Below, in pieces: positions 27,286 through 36,641 of a stretch of 64,000 bases of DNA (position 1 is the stretch's first letter; every line of letters starts with the position of its first letter). The position numbers and the translations under genes are program-made. The notes beneath the pieces were generated by a model, which saw only the letters and a list, made by a program, of their open reading frames with translations, was not told the origin of the DNA and ran no database searches. The stretch spans positions 1-64,000 of the forward strand of contig NZ_JAIUCZ020000004.1 in assembly GCF_020176955.2 (NCBI RefSeq), given 5' to 3'. The DNA is from Nocardia sp. alder85J. Lineage in GTDB: Bacteria; Actinomycetota; Actinomycetes; Mycobacteriales; Mycobacteriaceae.

Positions 27286-28869
27286 ATGGCGATCCCCCGT
27301 GGACGCATCCGTGGCTTCGTGCGCCGCCCCACGCCGGCCGAGATGACCGAACTCGGCGCGGCCGAACATCTCTCGCTGACCCCGCGGGAGGCCGAGCAGT
27401 ACGCCGAGATCCTCGACCAGATCCTCACCAATGTGGACCGGCTCGATGAACTGCACGCTCCCACACCGCCGTTGCAGTACACCGACCGTGATCCGGGCGG
27501 GCCGGTGTGCGACGCCGAGGACCCGTTCCACGCCTTCATCCGGCGCTGCCTGGTCCGCGGCGCCGCCGACGGCCCCCTGCACGGGCTCACCGTCGGGGTC
27601 AAGGACAACCTCGCGGTCGCGGGCATCCCGATCACCAATTCCTCACGGACGCTGAGCTATACGCCGACCACCGACGCGGTGGTGGTGGCCCGGTTGCTGG
27701 CCGCCGGGGCCGATGTCGTCGGCAAGACCAACCTCGACGACTTCTCCACCTCCGGCACCGGCGAATCCAGCTGGTACGGCCCGGCCCGCAACGCCGTCGA
27801 CCCGGCACGCTCCTCCGGCGGCTCCTCGGGCGGCTCGGGTTCGGCGGTGCGTTCCGGCGCGGTCGATCTCGCGATCGGTGTCGACGAGGGTGGCTCGGCG
27901 CGAATTCCGGCCTCCTTCAACGGGATCGTGTCCATCAAGCCCAGCCAGGGCCTGGTGCCCTCGCACGGGCTGACCTACATGGACCACACCATCGACGCGG
28001 TCTGCCCGATGGCGGCCACGGTCGAGCTGACCGCGCGCATGCTCGACGTGATGAGCGGTCACTCCGACCGCGATCCGCAGTGGGTGCGAGCGCTGCCCGC
28101 CCCGACCACCGCCGCCGCCGAACTCGGCGGCGGCGTGGCGGGCCTGCGGATCGGGGTGGTCACCGAGGCCCGGGATCCGGCGCTGTGCGAGCCCGGCGTG
28201 CTCGCGGCCTTCGAAAGTTGCTGTGCGACATTGGAAGCCGCGGGCGCCACGGTGGTCCCGGTCTCGGTGCCGCTGTGGTCGGACGCGTGGGCGGTGGAGA
28301 CCACGTTGCTGCTGCACCTGGCCTGGCTCAACACCCAGGCCGACGGCGCGGGCTACTCGCATCTGGGCGAGGTCGACGTGGAACGCACGCACGCCTTCGG
28401 CATGGTCCGCCGGCTGGAGGCCGATTCGTTCCCGCCGTTCTTCAAGGTGTGGCTGCTGGGCGGAAGGTACCTGCACGACAAGTACTTCTCCACCTACTTC
28501 GCCAAGGCCGCGAACCTGCGCCGCGCGCTGATCGCCCAGATCGACGCGGTGTTCGGCAGCTGCGATCTGCTGGTCACCCCGACCACGCCGCAGGTGGCCC
28601 CGGTACTGCTGGACCGGCCCGCCGAGGATCCGGAGCTGTTGTCGCGCGGTACCACCATGGTCGCCAACACCTGCGTGCTCAACCTGTCCGGGCATCCGGC
28701 GCTGGCGGTGCCCAGCGGCACCGATCCGGAGACCTCGATGCCCACCTCGATCCAGATCATCGCGCCGCTGTGGCAGGACGCGCTGACCTTCCGCGCCGGT
28801 GCGGTGATCGAGGCGGCGGTGGGGGTCATGCCCGGCGGAACGGCCACGGAACCGGCCGGGTCGCGATGA
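27286..28869 (+). CDS. Amidase-signature family hydrolase (first of three)
   Basis: The 527-residue enzyme has the amidase Ser-cisSer-Lys triad: lysine in TVGVKDNLAVAG near residue 106, the glycine/serine loop SSGGSSGGSG, and nucleophile serine in VDEGGSARIP, a variant of the usual TDTGGSIR. It is longer than its two neighbours because of a roughly 95-residue N-terminal extension. The ATG follows AAAGGAAG and lies 35 bases after the binding-protein stop. It hydrolyses a C-N amide bond; the substrate is unknown. Confidence 0.88.
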   Translation: MAIPRGRIRGFVRRPTPAEMTELGAAEHLSLTPREAEQYAEILDQILTNVDRLDELHAPTPPLQYTDRDPGGPVCDAEDPFHAFIRRCLVRGAADGPLHGLTVGVKDNLAVAGIPITNSSRTLSYTPTTDAVVVARLLAAGADVVGKTNLDDFSTSGTGESSWYGPARNAVDPARSSGGSSGGSGSAVRSGAVDLAIGVDEGGSARIPASFNGIVSIKPSQGLVPSHGLTYMDHTIDAVCPMAATVELTARMLDVMSGHSDRDPQWVRALPAPTTAAAELGGGVAGLRIGVVTEARDPALCEPGVLAAFESCCATLEAAGATVVPVSVPLWSDAWAVETTLLLHLAWLNTQADGAGYSHLGEVDVERTHAFGMVRRLEADSFPPFFKVWLLGGRYLHDKYFSTYFAKAANLRRALIAQIDAVFGSCDLLVTPTTPQVAPVLLDRPAEDPELLSRGTTMVANTCVLNLSGHPALAVPSGTDPETSMPTSIQIIAPLWQDALTFRAGAVIEAAVGVMPGGTATEPAGSR

Positions 28870-30305
28870 CCGGCGCCGCGGCCGCGCGGCATGTCCTTCC
28901 CGATTCGGTGGAACCGGGGGCGCGCCGCCGGTTCCACCTGGTCGTCCTCGTCGCCGGGGTCGGGTTCGGGCTGACCGCACCGTTCACCGCCCTGCTCGTG
29001 GTGGGGCTCGGCGGCTCGCCGGAATGGGCGGCCGTCGTGGTCTCCTCCATCGGATTGTCGCTGCTGCTGGTCGATTTCGTCGGCACCCGGTTCGTGCCGC
29101 GGGTGCCGTCGCGGACCGCGCTGACGGTGTCGCTGCTGGTGTTCGGCGCCGGCTGCCTGCTGTCGGCGGCGACCGGCAGCTGGGAGGTCGTCGGAATCGC
29201 CCGGGTGCTCCAGGGTTTCGGGTCGGCGCTGTTCCTCGGCGGCGGGGTCGCGCTCGCGATCCGCCTGGTGGGCAGCGAAACCCGCGGGCGGGCGATCGGG
29301 ACGTTCAACGCGTTCTGGTTCCTCGGCGTGGCCACCGGGCCGCTGGGCGGCGGTCTGATCGCCACCGTCGCGCCCGGTCCGGACGGGCTGCGCTGGCTGT
29401 TCGCGGTCTGCGGCGTGGTCAACCTGGTCGGCGCCGTGGCCGCCTGGTACCTCACCCCGCGCTGGGTGTCGCCACAGCCGCCGCGGTTCGGGCTGCCGTC
29501 CGGGCTCGGCGTGCGCGGCCGCCGGATGTGGTCGGCGCTGGTCCTGGCCGGACTCGGTCAGGCCGTGCGATCCGGGCTGGCCCTGACCCTGGTGCCGCTG
29601 CTCGGCGACAAGCTCGGGATGAGCTGGATCGCGTTGGGCGCCGGGCTGTTCGCGCTGGCGCTCACCGATATCGGCACCATGCACTTCGGCGGCGGGCTCA
29701 GCGACCGGTTCGGCCGGCAACTGCCGCTGGCGCTCGCGCTGGCCTGGGGGACGGTGGCCGTCGGCGTCCTCGCCATCGTCGTGCACAGCCCGGCCGGATT
29801 CTTCGTCGGCGCGCTGGCCACCGGGGTCACCGTCGGCGCCACCTGGGTGGTCCCGGCCGCGATGACCATCGACCTCGCCGAGAATCCGGAGGGCGCGCTC
29901 GCGGTCTACCGGATCGCCTGCGACATCGGGATGCTGGCCGGCGGCCTGTTCGCCGCCGCCGGGATCGCCGCGGGCGGGGTGCGCGCCGCCCTCGCGGCCA
30001 CCTCCGTCCTGTTGTTCGGCGGCCTGCTGCTCACCCTCACCGTGCGCGAGACCCTGCCCCGGCCGTCGCGCCCGATCCTGTTGAAGGAGAAGATCATGCC
30101 CCTGCCCCCACCCGAGGAATTCGCCGTACTGGCGACGAATTCCGACATCACGCTCACCCCCGAGCGATTCGCCCAGGCCTACGCCACCCACGTGCGGTAC
30201 CGCGCGGAACTGGAACGGCTGCGCGCGATTCCGCTGCCGTTCGTCGAGACCGTCAGCGAGCCCGCCACCGCGCTGGCCTGGATCGAGGACGGGGGCAAGC
30301 CGTGA
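28866..30305 (+). CDS. MFS transporter with a C-terminal AtzG-like extension
   Basis: Residues 1-410 form a complete major facilitator carrier of about twelve hydrophobic helices, with the loop-2/3 type motif GGGLSDRFGRQLPLAL near the middle. Instead of stopping, the frame runs on through a perfect ribosome site (AAGGAG at 30084-30089) and an ATG at 30096 into a 69-residue soluble tail. That tail looks like a stand-alone small protein. The MFS gene overlaps both amidase neighbours by 4 bp. Either the transporter carries a fused amidase-docking domain, or the small protein is also made from the internal start. Confidence 0.83.
   Translation: MTGAAAARHVLPDSVEPGARRRFHLVVLVAGVGFGLTAPFTALLVVGLGGSPEWAAVVVSSIGLSLLLVDFVGTRFVPRVPSRTALTVSLLVFGAGCLLSAATGSWEVVGIARVLQGFGSALFLGGGVALAIRLVGSETRGRAIGTFNAFWFLGVATGPLGGGLIATVAPGPDGLRWLFAVCGVVNLVGAVAAWYLTPRWVSPQPPRFGLPSGLGVRGRRMWSALVLAGLGQAVRSGLALTLVPLLGDKLGMSWIALGAGLFALALTDIGTMHFGGGLSDRFGRQLPLALALAWGTVAVGVLAIVVHSPAGFFVGALATGVTVGATWVVPAAMTIDLAENPEGALAVYRIACDIGMLAGGLFAAAGIAAGGVRAALAATSVLLFGGLLLTLTVRETLPRPSRPILLKEKIMPLPPPEEFAVLATNSDITLTPERFAQAYATHVRYRAELERLRAIPLPFVETVSEPATALAWIEDGGKP
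30096..30305 (+). CDS. Possible internal AtzG-like small protein in frame with the MFS gene
   Basis: An ATG preceded by AAGGAG with 6-base spacing would give a 69-residue protein from MPLPPPEEFAVL to WIEDGGKP. Its plan, helices containing ERFAQAYATHVRYRAEL then LRAIPLPFVETVSEPATAL, resembles AtzG/DUF4089-type accessory peptides, which bind amidase-signature enzymes such as AtzE. Its stop overlaps the second amidase start by 4 bp. There is no stop codon between it and the MFS domain, so it may exist only as a fusion. The family link is tentative. Confidence 0.45.
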   Translation: MPLPPPEEFAVLATNSDITLTPERFAQAYATHVRYRAELERLRAIPLPFVETVSEPATALAWIEDGGKP

Positions 30306-31711
30306 GCGACCTCGCCGACCTCACCGCCACCGAACTGCTCGACGCGTTCGGCGCCGGCACCGCCACCCCGAGCGACGCCGTGGCGGCCTGCCTGGCCCGC
30401 ATCGAGGCCACCGAACCGGCCGTGAACGCGGTGATCACCCTGCTGGCCGACCGCGCACTGGACGCCGCGGCCGAATCCGATGCCCGCTGGCGGGCCGGCA
30501 CCGCCCGGCCGCTGGAGGGAATTCCCTTCGGCCTCAAGGACATCGTGGCCACCGCGGGCATCCGCACCACCGGCGGCTCGGCCCTCTACCGGGACTGGGT
30601 GCCCGAGGCCGACGCGGTGCTGGCGTCCCGATTGTCCACCGCCGGAGGGGTGTTGGTGGCCAAGCTCGCGACGTTCGAATTCGCCTGCGGCGGTGCGGTG
30701 AACAAGACCTTCGGCCCGACCCGCAATCCGTGGGATCCGCGCCGCACCACCGGCGGCTCCTCGTCGGGCTCCGGCGCGGCGGTCGCCTTGGGCCAGGTGC
30801 CGCTGGCGATCGGCACCGACACCGGCGGCTCGATCCGCATCCCCAGCTCCTTCTGCGGCATCACCGGCATCAAGGCCACCTACGGCCGGGTGCCCCGGCA
30901 CGGGGTGATGGGATTGTCCTGGACGATGGACCACGCCGGGCCGATGACCCGCAGCGTGGCCGACGCCGCCCTCATGCTCGACGTGATCGCCGGGCCCGAT
31001 CCGCTCGACCCGACCACACTGCCCGTCGAGGAGACCCCGTTCGCCGCCGCCCTCGGCGCCGACGTCGCCGGGCTGCGGGTCGCCCGCAACCGCGGCTTCC
31101 TGGAGGCCGAGATGCATCCGGAGGTCGCCGCGAGTTACGAAGCGGCACTGGCGGAACTGACCGCACTCGGGGTCGAGATCGTGGATGTCGAGCTGCCGAC
31201 CTTCGATCTGGCGGCGGTGGCCGGCTGGTGGATCATCTATGCCGAGATGCTGTCGCTGCACGAGGGCCACGTCGGCAAGATCGAGGACCGCGACGAGATG
31301 GGCGCCTCGCTGCTGGGCGCGGCGCCGTTCGTCAGCGCCGCGGATTACCTGCGCGCCTTGCGGTTACGGCCACTGTTCCAGCAGGAACTGGCCGCCGCGA
31401 TGACCGGCTGCGCGGCCCTGGTCACCCCCGCGATGACCGCGCTGCCGCCGTTCATCGCCGACGAGATGACCTCGGACCTGGGCGGCCGCGAGGTGCCGTG
31501 GCTGGACGCGGCGTGCCGGGTGTCGGTGCCGTTCAACCTGACCGGCAGCCCGGCCCTGGTGCTGCCCTCGGGCGAGGTCGGCGGGCTGCCGACCAGCCTC
31601 CAGTTCGTCGGCCGCCCCCGCGACGAGGCCACCCTGTTCGCCCTCGGCAGCGCCTACCAGGCCGCCACCACCCATCATCTGCGCCGCCCCACCCTGCCCG
31701 CGGCGATCTGA
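30302..31711 (+). CDS. Amidase-signature family hydrolase (second of three)
   Basis: The 469-residue enzyme has an intact amidase triad: lysine in PFGLKDIVATAG, cis-serine in TTGGSSSGSG, and nucleophile in GTDTGGSIRIPSSF. It resembles GatA-like amidases in length but no GatB is present. The GTG start at 30302 overlaps the AtzG-like tail of the preceding frame by 4 bp, the arrangement expected for a small-subunit/amidase pair. Confidence 0.89.
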   Translation: MSDLADLTATELLDAFGAGTATPSDAVAACLARIEATEPAVNAVITLLADRALDAAAESDARWRAGTARPLEGIPFGLKDIVATAGIRTTGGSALYRDWVPEADAVLASRLSTAGGVLVAKLATFEFACGGAVNKTFGPTRNPWDPRRTTGGSSSGSGAAVALGQVPLAIGTDTGGSIRIPSSFCGITGIKATYGRVPRHGVMGLSWTMDHAGPMTRSVADAALMLDVIAGPDPLDPTTLPVEETPFAAALGADVAGLRVARNRGFLEAEMHPEVAASYEAALAELTALGVEIVDVELPTFDLAAVAGWWIIYAEMLSLHEGHVGKIEDRDEMGASLLGAAPFVSAADYLRALRLRPLFQQELAAAMTGCAALVTPAMTALPPFIADEMTSDLGGREVPWLDAACRVSVPFNLTGSPALVLPSGEVGGLPTSLQFVGRPRDEATLFALGSAYQAATTHHLRRPTLPAAI

Positions 31712-31722
31712 GGAGTACTCCG

Positions 31723-33099
31723 ATGTATCTCACCATCACCGACGCCGCCGCCGCCCTGCGCGCGGGCGAGACCACCTCGGTGGCGCTCACCGAGACCGCC
31801 TACGCCGCCGCCGACGCGCACGACGCGGCGCTGGGGGTCTACCTGGCCCGCTACGACGAGACCGCGCTGGCCGCCGCCGCCAAGGCGGACGCCGAACTGG
31901 CCGCGGGCAACGACCGCGGGCCACTGCACGGAATTCCCTTGGGTATCAAGGACATCATCACCACCGAGGAGGGGGAGACGACGGCGCAGAGCCTGATCCT
32001 CGACCGCTCCTGGGGCAGGAATGTGGACGCGCCGGTGGTGGCCCGGCTGCGCGCCGCCGGTGCGGTGATCACCGGCAAGACCACCACCATGGAATACGCC
32101 ATCGGCACCCCGGATCCGGACAAGCCGTTCCCGATCCCGCGCAATCCCTGGAACACCGCGCACTATCCCGGCGGCTCCAGTTCGGGCACCGGCAACGGGG
32201 TGGCCGCGGGCCTGTTCCTCGGCGGTCTCGGCACCGACACCGGCGGCAGCATCCGCTACCCCGCGACCAGTTGCGGCATCACCGGTTTGAAGCAGACCTT
32301 CGGCCGGGTGCCCAAAGCCGGTTGTGTCCCACTGGGTTACAGCTACGACCATATCGGCCCGATGGCCCGCAGCGCGGCCGACTGCGCGGTGATGCTGGCC
32401 GTGCTCGCCGGGCACGACGGCCGGGACGCGACCTCGGTCGACCGCCCCGTCGACGACTACACCGGCGGCCTGACCGGATCATTGGCCGGGCTGCGGATCG
32501 GATTCGATCCGCTGCTGGGCAATTCGCCGATGACCGTGCCGGAACTGGAACCCGCGCTGCGCGCGGCGGTGGCCGAACTGGTCGCCGCCGGCGCCGAGAT
32601 CGTCGACGTGCGGTTGCCGCTGTACGACGAGCTCACCGCCACCACGATGGTCGGCATGACCGCCGAGGCATTCGCCTACCACCGGCCGGATCTGCGCGAC
32701 CGCTGGCTGGACTACGGCGCCGGCACCCGGATGGCCGTCGCCACCGGCGCCCTGGTGGCCTCCGGCGACTACGTCCAGGCGCAGCGGGTCCGCCGGGTCG
32801 GTCAGCGCAAGGTGGCGGAGCTGTTCGCGGAGGTGGATCTGATCGTCACGCCGACGAGCGCCTGTGGTGCACCGGAAGTGGAGAAGCTGTCGCTGGAGAG
32901 CATCGTCGACGCGCTGCACACGCCGTACTGGAACGCCCTGGGCAATCCGGCGATGTCGGTCCCGATGGGTTTCACCGACGACGGCCTGCCGCTGGGCCTG
33001 CAGATTATCGGCAAACCCTTCGACGAGGCCACCGTGCTCGCCGCCGGATACGCCTACCAGCAGCGGACGTCCTGGCACCGCCGGCTGCCGCCGCTGTGA
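31723..33099 (+). CDS. Amidase-signature family hydrolase (third of three)
   Basis: This 458-residue paralogue again has the full triad: LGIKDIITTEEG, PGGSSSGTGNG and GTDTGGSIRYPATS. The ATG at 31723 is preceded by AGGAG, which overlaps the previous stop. It is followed 27 bases later by a 61-residue AtzG-like gene. Three tandem amidases of differing sequence suggest sequential hydrolysis of a compound with several amide bonds, or a range of substrates. Confidence 0.89.
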   Translation: MYLTITDAAAALRAGETTSVALTETAYAAADAHDAALGVYLARYDETALAAAAKADAELAAGNDRGPLHGIPLGIKDIITTEEGETTAQSLILDRSWGRNVDAPVVARLRAAGAVITGKTTTMEYAIGTPDPDKPFPIPRNPWNTAHYPGGSSSGTGNGVAAGLFLGGLGTDTGGSIRYPATSCGITGLKQTFGRVPKAGCVPLGYSYDHIGPMARSAADCAVMLAVLAGHDGRDATSVDRPVDDYTGGLTGSLAGLRIGFDPLLGNSPMTVPELEPALRAAVAELVAAGAEIVDVRLPLYDELTATTMVGMTAEAFAYHRPDLRDRWLDYGAGTRMAVATGALVASGDYVQAQRVRRVGQRKVAELFAEVDLIVTPTSACGAPEVEKLSLESIVDALHTPYWNALGNPAMSVPMGFTDDGLPLGLQIIGKPFDEATVLAAGYAYQQRTSWHRRLPPL

Positions 33100-33126
33100 A
33101 ATTCGTTGCTGTAGAGAGGAATACCC

Positions 33127-33312
33127 ATGTCCGCAGATCCCGCCGTCGTCGTCCCGGCCATGCTGGCCGCGGCCGGTCTGGAACCCCGTGAGGAGGAGGT
33201 GGCGCACATGATCGCCGAATTCCCGGCCCGCGCCGCCTCGATCGAGAAGCTCTACGCCGTGGCGGAGGCCCGCTACGAGGAACCCTGCCTCGTCTTCCAC
33301 GCCGAACTCTGA
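33127..33312 (+). CDS. AtzG/DUF4089-like small amidase accessory protein
   Basis: The 61-residue protein begins MSADPAVVVPAMLAAAGLEP and continues as two helices ending ARYEEPCLVFHAEL. Size, helical plan and the closing EP-x2-LVF pattern resemble the small AtzG-like peptides found next to amidase-signature enzymes. The similar tail SEPATALAW occurs in the MFS-fused copy. GAGAGGA precedes the ATG. It is the last gene of the operon. It has no catalytic residues of its own, and the family assignment is by resemblance only. Confidence 0.6.
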   Translation: MSADPAVVVPAMLAAAGLEPREEEVAHMIAEFPARAASIEKLYAVAEARYEEPCLVFHAEL

Positions 33313-33323
33313 ACGAGACCACC

Positions 33324-33376
33324 CCGGCCGCTGCCGTTGCGCCGCAACCCTGTGAGTGCGGGACGGCAGTGGCCGG
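33324..33376. terminator. Long-loop inverted repeat between convergent operons
   Basis: CCGGCCGCTGCCGT (33324-33337) pairs with ACGGCAGTGGCCGG (33363-33376), 13 of 14 positions, around a 25-base loop. It begins 11 bases after the amidase operon ends and lies before the response-regulator stop, so it can serve both directions. Confidence 0.5.
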
Positions 33377-33410
33377 TCGGCGATGACCAGTGCGGCGGCC
33401 GGTGTCACTG

Positions 33411-33851
33411 CTACCCGCGCGGCAATCGCACGACGCGGATGAAGAAATTGTCGATCTGCCGGATCGCGGACAGGAACTGCGGCAGGTCGACCGGTTTGGT
33501 GACATACGCGTTCGCGTGCAGCCGGTAGGAGCGGAGGATGTCCTCCTCCGCCGAGGACGTGGTGAGCACGACCACCGGGATGGGCGCCAGGTCCGGGTCG
33601 GACTTGATCTTCTCCAGCACCTCCCGGCCGTCGTATTTGGGCAGGTTCAGATCCAGCAGGATCAGATCCGGCCGCGGCGCGTCGATGTGCTCGCGGCGGC
33701 GGTAGAGGAAGTCCAGCGCCTGCTCGCCATCGTGACAGACGTACAGCTCGTTGCGGATCTTGTTGTCCTCGAACGCTTCCCGGGTGATGAGCTCGTCGGC
33801 GGGGTCGTCCTCGACCAGCAGGATCGCGATCGCGGCGGCGGGGTCGGTCAT
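33411..33851 (-). CDS. Single-domain response regulator
   Basis: The 146-residue protein is a receiver domain without an output domain. The acidic pocket is VEDDP at residues 13-17, the phosphoacceptor is Asp67 in LILLDLNLP, and Thr97/98 and Lys119 (VTKP) complete the switch. It belongs to the Rcp1-like group found beside phytochrome-like or CHASE3 kinases. Its ATG overlaps the kinase stop by 4 bp, so it is almost surely phosphorylated by that kinase. How the signal is passed on is not visible. Confidence 0.9.
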   Translation of the reverse strand: MTDPAAAIAILLVEDDPADELITREAFEDNKIRNELYVCHDGEQALDFLYRRREHIDAPRPDLILLDLNLPKYDGREVLEKIKSDPDLAPIPVVVLTTSSAEEDILRSYRLHANAYVTKPVDLPQFLSAIRQIDNFFIRVVRLPRG

Positions 33852-35494
33852 GCGTGGGCTCCTTCGACGGTGTCGGCGGCGTCGGTGCCGCCGGCGCCGT
33901 CCTCGTCCGGGGTGGCGGGTGTGGACACGGGCAGGGTGAAACAGAGGCGGGCGCCGTCGGGATAGTCGGTGTCCACCCGGATCTTGCCGCCGTGATACTC
34001 GACGATCTTGCGGCACAGGGCCAATCCGACCCCGGTGCCGGTGTAGGCGTCCCGGGAGTGCAGGCGCTGGAAGATCACGAACACCTTCTCCGCGAATTCG
34101 GGCTGGATCCCGATCCCGTTGTCGCTCACCGTGAACAGCCACATCCCCGGCTGCTCGTCGGGCCGGCGTTCGACGGTGACCACCGGGCTGCGGTCGGCGT
34201 GCCGGAATTTCAGGGCGTTGCCGAGCAGGTTCTGCCACAACATCACCAGCGCCGGCGGATCGCCGCTGACCTCGGGCAGATCGTCCGGATAGTCGATGCG
34301 GCCGCCGCTGTCCTCCAGGGCGACAGCCAGATTCGCCACCGCCTCGGTCACCACCGGGGTGAGCGCGACCGATTCGCGGCTGTCGTGCACCCGCCCGACC
34401 CGGGAGAAGGCGAGCAGATCGTTGATCAGCGTCTGCATACGTTTCGCGCCGTCGACGGCGTAGAAGATGTACTGGCGGCCGCGGTCGTCGATCTTGTCGT
34501 TGTAGCGCTTCTCCAGCATCTGGCAGAACGCCGCCACCTTCCGCAGCGGCTCCTGGAGATCGTGCGACGCCACATAGGCGAACTGCTCCAATTCGCCGTT
34601 GGAGCGCTGCAATTCGGCCGCGCGGGCATCGAGTTCCCGGGCCTGGCGGCTCAGCTCGTCCCGCTGCTCCCGCACGGCCGCCAGCGCCTCCACCATGCGC
34701 TGCCGCATGTTCTCCACGTCCTCGGCGACACTCGCCAGATCGGCGGGCCCCCGGACCGGGATCCGGCTGTCGTAGTCGCCGCCGGCCACCCGCCGCGACG
34801 CGCTCGCCAGCCCGGTCATCGGCCCGGTCACCAGCACCCGCACCAGCGCCACCAGCGCCAGCCCGGTCAGCAGATACACCACCACCAGGCCGATCAGCAC
34901 CACATCGCGGACCGCCCGCGTGTGCGTCAGATCGGCGCGTCCCGCCGTGACCGCCCGCCCCAGATCGGCATCCAGACGCACCCAGCTCGCCCGCACGTCG
35001 TCGAAGGACTTCTTACCGGCATCGGTCCCGGTCTTGTCCTGGGCGCGCGGGCTGCCCGGGGTGACGGCGGCGATCACCGGATCGGCGTAGCCGTGCTGCC
35101 ACACCGCCGCGGCCGCCTGCGCGGCATCGAGATCGGTGACCAGGTCATCGCGCCCGGCGACCAGCGCCCGCAGCCGCGCCGCGGCCCGATCCTGATCCTG
35201 ACGCCCCTGCTCGTAGGGTTGCAGGAACTGCCGATCCGCGGCGATGGCATAGCCACGCACCCCGGTCTCCTGGTCCACCACCGCGGCCTGCAACCGATAC
35301 GATTCGGTGCGCGCGGGCTGGATCTGCTGGAGCAACTGATCGGAGACCTGCGCCGTGCGCGCGAGCATCTGCGCGCCCACCGCCGTCCCGATCATCACCA
35401 GCAACGCCATCAGCGCCACCACCAGCACGAACCACCCCTGCACCGTGATCCGCCGCCACCACGGCCCCGGCTGCCTCCGCGCCCACACGGCCAC
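33848..35494 (-). CDS. CHASE3-HAMP sensor histidine kinase
   Basis: The 548-residue kinase has a membrane helix at about 20-42, an extracytoplasmic CHASE3-like domain ([20 protein letters not shown] near residue 74), a second helix at about 198-220, HAMP to residue 275 and a coiled coil. The phosphorylated His311 is in [14 protein letters not shown]. ATPase motifs include [10 protein letters not shown] and [15 protein letters not shown], then GTGVGLALC. The start is GTG at 35494. It is co-transcribed with the receiver protein downstream. The ligand of CHASE3 domains is generally unknown. Confidence 0.9.
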   Translation of the reverse strand: MAVWARRQPGPWWRRITVQGWFVLVVALMALLVMIGTAVGAQMLARTAQVSDQLLQQIQPARTESYRLQAAVVDQETGVRGYAIAADRQFLQPYEQGRQDQDRAAARLRALVAGRDDLVTDLDAAQAAAAVWQHGYADPVIAAVTPGSPRAQDKTGTDAGKKSFDDVRASWVRLDADLGRAVTAGRADLTHTRAVRDVVLIGLVVVYLLTGLALVALVRVLVTGPMTGLASASRRVAGGDYDSRIPVRGPADLASVAEDVENMRQRMVEALAAVREQRDELSRQARELDARAAELQRSNGELEQFAYVASHDLQEPLRKVAAFCQMLEKRYNDKIDDRGRQYIFYAVDGAKRMQTLINDLLAFSRVGRVHDSRESVALTPVVTEAVANLAVALEDSGGRIDYPDDLPEVSGDPPALVMLWQNLLGNALKFRHADRSPVVTVERRPDEQPGMWLFTVSDNGIGIQPEFAEKVFVIFQRLHSRDAYTGTGVGLALCRKIVEYHGGKIRVDTDYPDGARLCFTLPVSTPATPDEDGAGGTDAADTVEGAHA

Positions 35495-35628
35495 CGTTCA
35501 CCATCCTCGATCCGGCCACCACTGCCCCGCAGGTCTCGAGGGATATCGATGGAGTCGTCCCACCCTAACCGTCGCGGCCCGGCCCGGAAGCGCCGCAGGG
35601 GCAATCGTATCCGCCGCCCGTGGGCGGA

Positions 35629-36549
35629 TCACCCGAGATCGAGGACGGCCTTGCCCGCCAGCGTGCGACCGGCCAGCGCGGACACCGCCTCGCCGACGCG
35701 TTCCCAGCTGCCGCGCCAGCCGATCGCGGGCCGCAGTCGCCCCGCCTCCATCAGATCCAGCAGTATCCGGAAATGCTTGCCGCGGTCGGTGAGCCCGCCC
35801 CCGTTGTACACGGAGACGAGACTGATCGGCTGCCGCCGCCCCAGGGTCGATGCGACGGGAAAGACCGCGGCCTGCCCGGAGGCCCAGCCCACGCTCTGCA
35901 CGCTGCCGCCCTCGGCCAGCAGTGCGTAGGCCCGCACCAAGGCGGACCCGCCCACCTGATCGATCACCAGGTCGACCGGCCGATCGATGTCGTCGAGCCC
36001 GACCACCACCTCGTCCGCGCCCAACTCCCGCAACCCTGCCCCGCGTTCCACCGCGCCGACCGAGGCGATGACATGCGCCCCGGAGATCTTCGCCAGCTGC
36101 ACCGCGAAGGTCCCGACACCCCCCGAGGCGCCGGTGACCAGCACCCGCAGCCCGGCGACCGGCCCGGCCTGCCGCAACGCCCGCAGCGCGGTCCCCGCCG
36201 CCACGGGCAGCGTCGCCGCCACCCCGAGTTCGATCGAATCCGGCACCACCGCGACATCGATGCTGTCGACCGCCCGCAACCGGGCCCAGCCCCCGTGGTC
36301 GGCATAGGACACGACCCGGCTCCCGACCGGCGGCCCGCTCCCGTCGGCCGCCGCCGCGACGACGATCCCGGTCGCGTCGAACCCGAGCACCGTGCCCGGC
36401 TCCAGCACCCCGGCCAGGAACGGTTCGGCGGAATTGAGCGAGGTGTGCCGCACATCGATGAGCACCTGTCCCGGACCGGGTTCCGGCTCCGGGGCCTCGG
36501 CGAAACCGACCCCGGACGCAGCCGCTGGATCGACGACGATCGCTCTCAT
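35629..36549 (-). CDS. Zinc-independent quinone oxidoreductase-like MDR dehydrogenase
   Basis: The 306-residue medium-chain dehydrogenase has the N-terminal GroES-like fold (GQVLIDVRHTSLNSAEPFLA) and the NADPH-binding segment VLVTGASGGVGTFAVQLAK. The catalytic zinc cysteine and the structural zinc loop are absent, as in quinone oxidoreductases. It is divergent from a LysR regulator 92 bases away, the usual arrangement when the LysR protein controls the enzyme gene. Confidence 0.88.
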   Translation of the reverse strand: MRAIVVDPAAASGVGFAEAPEPEPGPGQVLIDVRHTSLNSAEPFLAGVLEPGTVLGFDATGIVVAAAADGSGPPVGSRVVSYADHGGWARLRAVDSIDVAVVPDSIELGVAATLPVAAGTALRALRQAGPVAGLRVLVTGASGGVGTFAVQLAKISGAHVIASVGAVERGAGLRELGADEVVVGLDDIDRPVDLVIDQVGGSALVRAYALLAEGGSVQSVGWASGQAAVFPVASTLGRRQPISLVSVYNGGGLTDRGKHFRILLDLMEAGRLRPAIGWRGSWERVGEAVSALAGRTLAGKAVLDLG

Positions 36550-36641
36550 ACCCACAACCTTCCGACACCCTGTACCCGACCGTGTCAGTCTGCGGCGCGA
36601 CGACCGGACCGGTCCAAGGCCTTCTGGCATAGCCTGTGGTT

